Shown: piece by piece, positions 1 to 7,400 of the stretch | How the letters are laid out: every line of letters starts with the position of its first letter | Numbering within the stretch: the stretch's first letter is position 1 | Program-made: the position numbers and the translations under genes | The notes under the pieces: generated by a model | What the model was told of the DNA's origin: nothing | What the model saw: only the letters and a program-made list of their open reading frames with translations | Database searches by the model: none | NCBI GenBank assembly: GCA_964440155.1 | Contig: CAYTRH010000056.1 | Span: forward strand, 1 to 16,470 | Length of the DNA: 16,470 nt | Source: PFJX01 sp964440155 | GTDB taxonomy: Bacteria > Pseudomonadota > Gammaproteobacteria > Burkholderiales > Thiobacillaceae | Direction of reading: 5' to 3'

Positions 1-423
1 GCTGCCGGCCGTGACCGATGCCGCCGGGGCCGCGGCCGTGGCGCCCGTGCCCACCGGGCCCGGGGTGGCGGCCATGCGCAGCAGCGCGTTGACCTGCTGC
101 GCAGTCTCGGAAATACGCACCTGCTGCGCCGCCGTCACCGGCGCGGTGTTGAGCAGGAAGGTCGGACGCGGCGCGGCATTGAGGTAGGTCAGCCGCACGC
201 TGTCACCGGCCTGTAGATTGCGCGGCAGGTTCATGTCCAGGCTGTGCCCGGCGATCCTGACCAGGTGACGTCCGTTGGCCAGCTGATCGACCACCCGCCC
301 CTCGTACTGTTGCCCCGGCTTGAACACATCCTGGGGCATGGCCGCCTTGTCGCCGCGCAGCAAGGCCGCGCCCTGGGTGCGCACCCATGCGAGCAACAGT
401 TCCGGCAGCGCAGCGAGGCTCAT
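1..423 (-). CDS. fliK: FliK-like flagellar hook-length control protein, N-terminal part (cut by left window edge)
   Basis: The reverse-strand frame opens with ATG at 423 and stays open for 141 codons to base 1, so only the N-terminus is present. It begins MSLAALPELLLAWVRTQG. A small beta-rich segment follows (about residues 36-85, containing YEGRVVDQL and AGDSVRLTYL), then an Ala/Pro/Thr-rich stretch at the window edge. This layout fits the FliK family in gammaproteobacteria: a variable N-terminal secreted part, a low-complexity linker, then a conserved C-terminal Flg_hook domain that would lie outside the window. FliK measures hook length and switches the flagellar export gate to late substrates. 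The ATG overlaps the stop of the upstream DUF2802 gene by 4 bp (ATGA), so the two are translationally coupled. I infer the family from N-terminal features and the DUF2802 neighbour; the diagnostic C-terminus is not visible, so certainty is moderate. Confidence 0.6.
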   Translation of the reverse strand, partial: MSLAALPELLLAWVRTQGAALLRGDKAAMPQDVFKPGQQYEGRVVDQLANGRHLVRIAGHSLDMNLPRNLQAGDSVRLTYLNAAPRPTFLLNTAPVTAAQQVRISETAQQVNALLRMAATPGPVGTGATAAAPAASVTAGS

Positions 424-833
424 GGCGCCGACCGGGAACGAACCACGCCGGGAACCGGTTCAGCCCGGCGCAAGGCGATGATCAGCTCCGCCTCTCCGCG
501 CGAAAGCCCGAGTTCATCGGCCAGTTGTTCGGGTGTGGCACCGGCGCCGGCGCGCCGCATCGCCTCGCCGTAGTCCGCAGCGCCCTCGCCATGCTCGGAT
601 GGCGCGGGCGCCGCTGCCTGTTCAGCCAGCATGACGACGCGCGCCTCCAGGGTATCCAGCCGCCGCTCCAGCGCCTCCAACCGCGCCGCGACGGCGTCCG
701 CAGGCGGATGCACCAGCGCCGCGTCCCGCCGGCACCGGCGCGAAAAGATCAGCACCTCGAGCAAGTAGACGGCGGTCGCCAGGATCACGGCGATCAACAG
801 TTCGCGCCCGGTGAACGTGAGTTGTTCCAGCAT
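420..833 (-). CDS. DUF2802 domain protein (membrane-anchored coiled coil plus HTH-like end)
   Basis: About 137 residues. The N-terminus MLEQLTFTGRELL leads into one hydrophobic span (about residues 9-30), then basic residues (RRCRR). A heptad-like coiled coil follows (ARLEALERRLDTLEARVVML), then a Pro/Ala-rich linker and a C-terminal helix-turn-helix-like end (GATPEQLADELGLSRGEAEL) that is characteristic of DUF2802. The family is found beside flagellar and chemotaxis genes in gammaproteobacteria; its function is not defined. An upstream ATG at 848 would add MHGLS. I prefer 833 because the candidate sigma-28 promoter (864-890) would leave only about nine bases of leader before 848, and CGGG lies 6 bases before 833. 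Neither start has a strong ribosome-binding site. The stop overlaps the fliK start (ATGA), so the two genes form an operon. Family call is good; role is unknown. Confidence 0.8.
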   Translation of the reverse strand: MLEQLTFTGRELLIAVILATAVYLLEVLIFSRRCRRDAALVHPPADAVAARLEALERRLDTLEARVVMLAEQAAAPAPSEHGEGAADYGEAMRRAGAGATPEQLADELGLSRGEAELIIALRRAEPVPGVVRSRSAP

Positions 834-863
834 CGACAACCCGTGCATGCAGGGATGGTTGAA

Positions 864-890
864 GTTACGGCGGCCCTGCCGATATCTTTA
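864..890 (-). promoter_or_regulatory. Candidate sigma-28 (FliA) promoter for DUF2802-fliK
   Basis: On the minus strand TAAAGATA (890-883) is followed after exactly 11 bases by GCCGTAAC (871-864). The enterobacterial sigma-28 consensus is TAAAGTTT-N11-GCCGATAA, so the -35 half matches 6/8 including the whole TAAAG core, the spacer is exact, and the -10 half matches 5/8 including GCCG. A transcript would start near 857, about 24 bases before the preferred ATG at 833. The downstream genes are flagellar, which supports late-class flagellar control. Confidence 0.5.
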
Positions 891-917
891 GAGCCCGGCA
901 GCCGGCGTATCGGAGCA

Positions 918-926
918 TGCTATCAT
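918..926 (+). promoter_or_regulatory. Candidate extended -10 promoter for hfq
   Basis: TGC followed by TATCAT (918-926) matches an extended -10 element (TGnTATAAT) with one mismatch in the hexamer. No convincing -35 lies 16-18 bases upstream, which is tolerated for extended -10 promoters. Transcription would begin near 933, leaving a leader of about 24 bases before the ATG at 957. The leader carries only a weak ribosome-binding site (GAGCGAAG). Confidence 0.4.
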
Positions 927-956
927 TTGTGATCATTCCAACTTGAGCGAAGCCCC

Positions 957-1202
957 ATGAGCGAACGCCAGAACCTCCAGGACCAGTTTCTCAACACGCT
1001 GCGCAAGGAACATGTGCACTGTTCCGTGTTTCTGGTGAACGGCATCAAGCTGGTCGGCAAGATCGAATCGTTCGACCAGTACATGGTGCTGCTGCGCGGT
1101 AACGATCAGGCCGTGCAGGCGATCTTCAAGCACGCCATCTCCACCATCTCGCCGGCCAAGCAGATCACCTTGGCGCCACGTGATGCAACGTCTGGGGTGT
1201 GA
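957..1202 (+). CDS. hfq: RNA chaperone Hfq, divergent short form
   Basis: 81 residues containing both Sm motifs: Sm1 around VNGIKLVGKIESFDQY (27-42) and Sm2 around FKHAIST (57-63), preceded by the Hfq-specific N-terminal helix LQDQFLNTLRKE. Hfq forms a hexameric ring that binds small RNAs and mRNAs and promotes their pairing. It aligns without gaps to E. coli Hfq over residues 1-46. Conserved contacts include Q8, R16, N28, G29, K31, D40, Q41 and the KH of Sm2. Unusual positions (E. coli residue first) are R17K, R19H, P21H, Y25F, Q33V, F42Y and Y55F. The loop before Sm2 is two residues longer (RGNDQAVQAI). There is almost no C-terminal tail. The gene stands alone, not beside miaA/hflX, which raises the possibility that it is a second Hfq copy. 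The identity is firm; the paralogue idea is inference. Confidence 0.95.
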   Translation: MSERQNLQDQFLNTLRKEHVHCSVFLVNGIKLVGKIESFDQYMVLLRGNDQAVQAIFKHAISTISPAKQITLAPRDATSGV

Positions 1203-1211
1203 ATGCGCCGC

Positions 1212-1249
1212 GGCCGGGGGCATTGGATGCCCAACCCGAGCCCCCGGCC
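1212..1249 (+). terminator. Strong hairpin after hfq (possible terminator without U-tract)
   Basis: GGCCGGGGGC (1212-1221) is perfectly complementary to GCCCCCGGCC (1240-1249), giving a 10-bp GC stem. The 18-base loop itself contains a small TTGG/CCAA hairpin (1223-1234). It begins nine bases after the hfq stop. No T-run follows (AACGACGTCG), so it does not meet the rule for an intrinsic terminator. It may instead protect the 3' end of the hfq mRNA or act with Rho. The rest of the gap to the PKS (1250-1491) shows no convincing gene or promoter; TATATC at 1422-1427 is the only AT-rich -10-like hexamer and lacks a good -35. Confidence 0.4.
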
Positions 1250-1478
1250 AACGACGTCGGCGTGGTGTGCGTGCGACCAACGGCGATCGCCAGTCGATTT
1301 GAGCAAGGTCGTGCCGCAAAGCGGCCCGTCATGACATCCTGAACAATGCATCGCGGCGGTCGCGCGGGGGCTGGCTACCGGAACGCCAGGTCCCGTCGGT
1401 TCCGCCGCCCGTACCCGGAGGTATATCCTCGGTGCCAGCACGGTTGCCGGCTGATGGGAGTAGTAGCCGCTGTGAATC

Positions 1479-1484
1479 AGGGGA
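1479..1484 (+). promoter_or_regulatory. Ribosome-binding site that decides a TTG start for the PKS
   Basis: AGGGGA lies 7 bases before an in-frame TTG at 1492. The open frame extends upstream to a GTG at 1432, but that start has no comparable site and would add 20 non-conserved residues (MPARLPADG...) ahead of the KS domain. Starting at TTG gives MSVTDNRIAIVGMACRFPGG, which is the usual distance from start to the KS motif IAIVGMACRFPG. Confidence 0.6.
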
Positions 1485-1491
1485 CAGGGAG

Positions 1492-4400
1492 TTGAGCGTA
1501 ACCGACAACAGAATCGCCATCGTCGGCATGGCCTGCCGTTTTCCCGGGGGGGTGGAGGACGCGGACGGCTTCTGGGATTTGCTGCGTTGCACGCGTGACG
1601 CCGTCGGCACGCTGGGTGACGACCGCTGGAGCACCGAGGTCTGGTTCCACCCCAAGCGCTCCGAACCGGGCCGCAGCGTCACCATGTCCGCCGGCCTGCT
1701 GGAACGCATCGATGCCTTCGACGCGGCGTTCTTCGGCATCTCGCCGCGCGAGGCACGGCTGATGGATCCGCAGCAACGACTGCTGCTGGAACTGACCTGG
1801 GAAGCGTTGGAGAACGGCGGCCAGCCGCCCGACCGTCTGGCCGGCTCCGACTGCGCCGTCTACATCGGCATCTCCAGCACCGACTACGGCCTGCGCTCGA
1901 TGGACGACCTCAGCGCCATCGACGCCTACTCGATGACCGGCAATACGTTGAGCATCGCCGCCAACCGCATCTCGTATCTGTTCGACCTGCGCGGTCCGAG
2001 CATGGCGGTGGACACGGCCTGTTCTTCTGCGCTGGTCGCGCTGCATCAGGCATGCCGCAGCCTGCGCGAGGGCGAGGCGTCCATGGCCATCGCCGGCGGC
2101 GTCAGCCTGTTGCTGCATCCGTATCCGTTCATCGGTTTCTCCAAGGCCTCCATGCTATCGGCGCGCGGCCGCTGCCGGCCGTTCGATGCCGGCGGCGACG
2201 GCTACGTGCGGGCCGAAGGCGGCGGCATCCTGTTCCTGAAACCGCTGGCCCGGGCGTTGGCTGACGGCGATCCGATCCATGCGGTGATCCTCGCCTCCGG
2301 CGTCAACAGCGACGGCGCGCGCAAGACCGGCATCACCATACCCAGCGCGCAGGGTCAGGCCGATCTGCTACGCGCCACCTGCGCGCGGGCGGGCATCGAG
2401 CCGGCCGACATCGCCTACGTCGAGGCGCATGGCACGGGCACCATGGTCGGCGACCCGATCGAGGCGGCCGCACTGGGCGAAGTCATCGGTCGCTGTCGTC
2501 CGGCGGACGATCCGCTGCCCATCGGCTCGGTGAAATCCAACCTGGGGCACCTTGAATCGGCTTCCGGCATGGCCGGGTTGATGAAGTCCATCCTGTGCCT
2601 GAAGCATCGCGCCATCCCAGCCTCGCTGCACCTGGAGACCCCCAACCCCAACATCGACTTCGCCGGCCTCAACCTCAGGGTGGTGACCGCGATGCAGCCC
2701 TTGCCCGCCGGCGACCGACCGCTGCGCATGGGCGTCAACTCGTTTGGTTTCGGTGGCGCCAACGCCCACGTCGTGCTCGAAGAGGCGCCGGCAGTTGCGC
2801 CCCTGCCGACGCGCGAGCAGCAGGTCACGCCGCCGCTGTTCCTGTCGGCACGCAGCGACGCGGCACTCGCGGCGCTGGCACGACGCTACCTGCACCATCT
2901 GCAAACCGCACCGGCCGAGGCTCATTACGACATCTGCCATGCCGCCGCGTATCGCCGTCAGTTCCTGGAGGATCGCCTGGTGGTGCATGGCACCACCCGC
3001 GAACAGGTGCTGGCACGCCTCGCGGCCTGGTGCGACGGGGACACATCCAGTCCCGGCGCGGTGCGCGAACGCGCGCTGACGCCGCCTGCCGCCAAGCTGG
3101 TTTTCGTCTATTCCGGCAACGGCGCGCAATGGCTGGGCATGGGGCGCCGATTGCTCGAACAATCCGAAGTGTTCCGCCAGACCATCGAGGAAATCGACGC
3201 GAAACTGCGCGCACTCGGCGCGGATTCGCTGCTTGAGGAATTGCATGCGGACAGCGATTCGTCCCGCCTGGAACTGACGGAAATCGCCCAGCCGGCGCTG
3301 TTCGCCATCCAGGTCGGCATTACCCGCATCCTGCGCGCGCATGGCCTCGATGCCGATGCGGCACTGGGACACAGCGTCGGCGAAGTCGCCGCGGCCTGGG
3401 CCGTGGGCGCGCTGTCGCTCGACCAGGCGGTGCAGGTCATCCATGCGCGCAGCGCTGCACAGGCGCAGACGCGTGGCGTCGGCCGCATGGCGGCGCTGGG
3501 CCTGTCGGCGGAACAAGCGCTGGCGGAGATCGAAGCCGCCGGCCTGACCCACGCGGTCGAACTGGCAGCCTACAACGGCCCCCGTTCGGTAACCCTCAGC
3601 GGTGAACTGACCGCATTGCAGGCGATCGGCGAACGCGCCGCCCGACGACGCAGCTATTGCCGCGTGCTCGATCTCGACTATGCCTTTCACAGCCACCACA
3701 TGGAGCCGATACGGGAATCCGTGCTGCGCGACCTGGCGGACCTGCGCCCGGCGTCCGGCAACGGTCGTTTCATCAGCACCGTGAGCGGCGGACCACTCCC
3801 CGGCGAGGCGCTCGATGCCGGCTACTGGTGGGACAACATCCGCAAACCCGTGCGTTTCGAACAGGCCGTCGGCACGCTGCTGGCCGATGGCTACCGCGTA
3901 TTCCTGGAGATCGCGCCGCACGCGGTGCTGCAGCATTATCTGCGGGAATGCCTGGAACACGGCGGCGGCCATGGCCGGGCCCTGGCCACGCTGCGGCGCG
4001 ACGACGACGGGCTGGAACGACTGCTGGACGCCCTGTACCGCTGTCATGCGCTTGGCTGCCCGCTCGATCGCTCGCGATTGTTTCCATTCCCGGCCGACCC
4101 GGTCACCCTGCCGGCCTACCCCTGGCAACGCGAACGCCACTGGTATGCCGTAACCAGTGAGGGCTACGACCTGGTCAACCGGCGCAAGGATCATCCGCTG
4201 CTGGGCTACCGCCTCAAGGACGCCGAGGCGGCCTGGGAGAATCAACTCGACGTGGCCACGCTGCCCTATCTGGCCGACCACGTGGTCGGCGGGGCAGTCG
4301 TGTTTCCGGCCAGCGGCTTCGCCGAACTGGCGCTGGCGGCTTGGCGCGTCACCCACGACGCGGCGCCGTGCGAAGTGCGCGACCTGGAGATCCGCGCACC

Positions 4401-7400
4401 GCTGGTGCTCGACGAACAGCACGCCCGCACCCTGCGCTGCGATTTTCGCCCGGACACCGGCGAATTCAGCGTCAAGAGCCGCCAGCGCCTGAGCACGGAC
4501 CCGTGGATGCCGCACTGCGTCGCACGGGTGGCCGCGCTGGCCACGCCCGACCTTGCAGCGCAAGCCGCCACCATGCCGCCGATTCCGGCAGCACAACGGC
4601 ACATCGCGGCCGACCATCACTATGCCATCGCACGCACGCTGGGGCTGGACTACGGCCCCGCGTTCCGCGCCGTGGCGGCCGCCTGGGCGGCGCCACCCGC
4701 CGTGGTCGCGCAGCTCGCCGTGCCCGAGGCGATTGCCACCGAACTCGCACGGTATCTCCTGCACCCGAGCCTGCTGGATGCCTGTTTCCAGACGCTGGTC
4801 GATCTGTTCCATGACGAGCTGGCGGATGACAGCCGCGTCACGCTGTTGCCGGTCCAGGTTGGACGACTGCGGCTCCATCGGCCGGGGACGCCCGTGGCCT
4901 GGTGCGAAACGCGCCTGATCCGCCAGAGCCCGCGCTCGGTAGTGGTCGATTTCCGCCTGTTCGATGCACAGGGCGGACTCGTCGCGCAACTGGACGGCTG
5001 CCGCTTCCGTGGCACCTCGCTGGGTCGGCATGTAAACCATCGAGCGGCGCTATGGCGCTACGTCGCGCGCGTGCAACCACGGCGGTCGGCCGACCAGGCG
5101 GCGCCGCTGCCGGCCACACGGGACTTCGTCCGCTGCGCCGAATTCGCGCTGTTGGAACTGCGCGAGGCGCAGCGCCGCAGCGACCATTTCCTGGTCGCCA
5201 GCCCGCTGTTCGACGCGCTGGTCGGCGCCTTCGCCCATCGTGCCGTGGCCGGCGTCCTCGCCGAGCACCCGCAATGGCCGCGTCACATCGGTGAAGTCCC
5301 GGAAACGCTCGCGGCGGAACAACGGCTGCTGTTCCTCTGGCTGCTCGACCTGCTGCGCCAGGACGGTCATCTGATCGAGCACGACGGAACCTGGTCCCTG
5401 CACGCCGAGGACACCCCGCCGGCACCCGAGGACATCTGGCTCACCCTGCTCGGCGACTACCCCGAATACCTGCCCGACCTGGTGCAAGTGGGCCGGGTGG
5501 GCCGTGCCCTGCCCGCCCTGTTGCGCGGCGAACAGGATGGCGCGGCGCTGCTCGCGGCACTGCGCGCCAGTCCGCTGCGCGAACAGATGCTCGAGGCATC
5601 ACCCACCTACGCCGCGATGCTCGGCGCAGTGCTGGCGATACTGCGCGACGTGGCTCAGACCTGGCCGGCCAACCGCAGGCTGCGCATCTTGGAGATCGGC
5701 GCCGTATCGCCGGTACTCACGCGCCGGCTGCTGGAGACGTTGCCGCCGGGGCGCCGTGAATACGTCGCCGCGTTCGACGACGACGATCGCCTTGCCCAGG
5801 CGCGCATGGAGTTCATGGGCGAGGCCGACGTCGAATGTCTACGCTTCGAGCCCATGAACGGCCCGCCACGCGACCATCCGGCACTCGCCGCCGATTTCGA
5901 CATCGTACTGGCTCACCACAGCCTGCACCGGGCCGGCGATCCGGCCGCTGCCTGCGCCGACATCCTGCGCCTGCTCTGCCCCGGAGGCATGCTGCTGTTG
6001 TTGGAACGCCATGCGGACCGGGCTGCCGATCTGGCCCGCGGCATGACCCCGGACTGGTGGTTGCCGCGCTCGCCCGCGCCGCAGTCGCGACTGCGCCCCC
6101 CCCGCATCTGGACGCAGTGGCTGAAGCAGCAAGGCTATGGCGAGGTGAGCGTCGTCGAAGAGACGGATGCCGCCGATCTGGCCAGCGGCGTCTTTCTCGT
6201 GCTCGCGCGCCGTGGACAGGCCAGCGCGCTGGCCCACCCACGCGCGGACAGATCCGCGGATACCTGGTTGCTGATCAGCGACGAAGAAGGCCCTGAGCGC
6301 GCGTTCGCCGAAAGCCTGCGTGCGCGCTTGCTGTCCCGCGGCCAGCAGGTGGCCTTGGCGTTCCCCGGCAAGCGCACGCGCGCGCTCGAAGCATCGCAGT
6401 TCGTGGTCGACACCCGCAGCGCCGAGGGCATGCGCAAGTTGCTGGAATTGATACGTGGAGGCTTCGGTCATTGCGGACATGTGGTACACCTGCTCGGCCT
6501 GACGCTGGCCGATGACGAGGCTGGTCAAGACGTGCTGGAGATCCAGGAACGCCGTTGTGTCAGCGCCCTGCATCTGGCGCAAGCGATCGCCGCGCTCGCC
6601 GCCGGTGAAACCCCGCGACTGTGGCTGGTGACCGGTGCCGCCGCCGTGCTCGCCGGGGACGCCGACAGCGGCTATCGCGAGCGCGTGATCCCGTCGCAAG
6701 CGCCGCTGTCGGGCCTGGGCCGCGTATTGATGAACGAGGCACCGGCACTGGGCTGCACCCTGATCGATCTGCGCACCGAGGCACTCGACGGCCACGCCGC
6801 GGATCTGCTGTTGCGCGAGCTGCTGGAGCCGGACGGCGAGGACGAGATCGTGCTCGACGACGACAACCGCTACGTGGCGCGCATGCAGCCGGCCGAACTC
6901 GCCGCGCCGGACCGAACGGCTCCCGACGATGCGCTGGTCAAGCTCGATTTCGATGCGCCCGGCCAGTTGCGCAACCTGCGCTGGCGACCGACGCCAATGC
7001 GCACGCCCGAGCGCGACGAGATCGAAATCCAGCCCATGGCGGTCGGTCTCAACTTCCGCGATGTGATGTATGCCATGGGCCTGTTGTCCGACGAAGCGGT
7101 CGAGAACGGTTTCGCCGGTGCCACGCTGGGCATGGAGCTGTCCGGCCTGGTCACGCGCGTGGGCGCCGACGTGCGCGGCTACAGCCCCGGTGATGCCGTG
7201 GTGGCCTTCGCTCCGGCGTGCTTCTCCAGCCGGGTGCTGACGCGCGCGCAGTCGGTCACGCCCAAGCCGCCAGCCTGGTCTTTCGAACAGGCGGCGACCG
7301 TGCCCACCGTGTTCTTCACGGTGTATTACGCTTTGCATCATCTGGCCCGCCTGCAGCAGGGCGAACGCATCCTGATCCATGGAGCCGCCGGCGGCGTCGG

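Noticed and set aside
387..932. Plus-strand open frame of 181 codons opposite DUF2802
   Set aside because: Arg/Pro/Gln-rich translation without motifs; the minus strand encodes a recognisable DUF2802 protein coupled to fliK.
928..940. TGTGATCA as a CRP half-site upstream of hfq
   Set aside because: The second half-site (TCACA at the right spacing) is absent.
1371..1387. TGGC...GC pattern resembling a sigma-54 promoter before the PKS
   Set aside because: The -12 half lacks TTGC and only the GC pair matches, too weak to support.
2368..5040. Antisense open frame of 890 codons on the minus strand inside the PKS
   Set aside because: It lies opposite well-conserved AT and DH domains, its product is low-complexity Arg/Gln/Ala-rich with no recognisable motif, and long antisense frames are expected in GC-rich codon usage.
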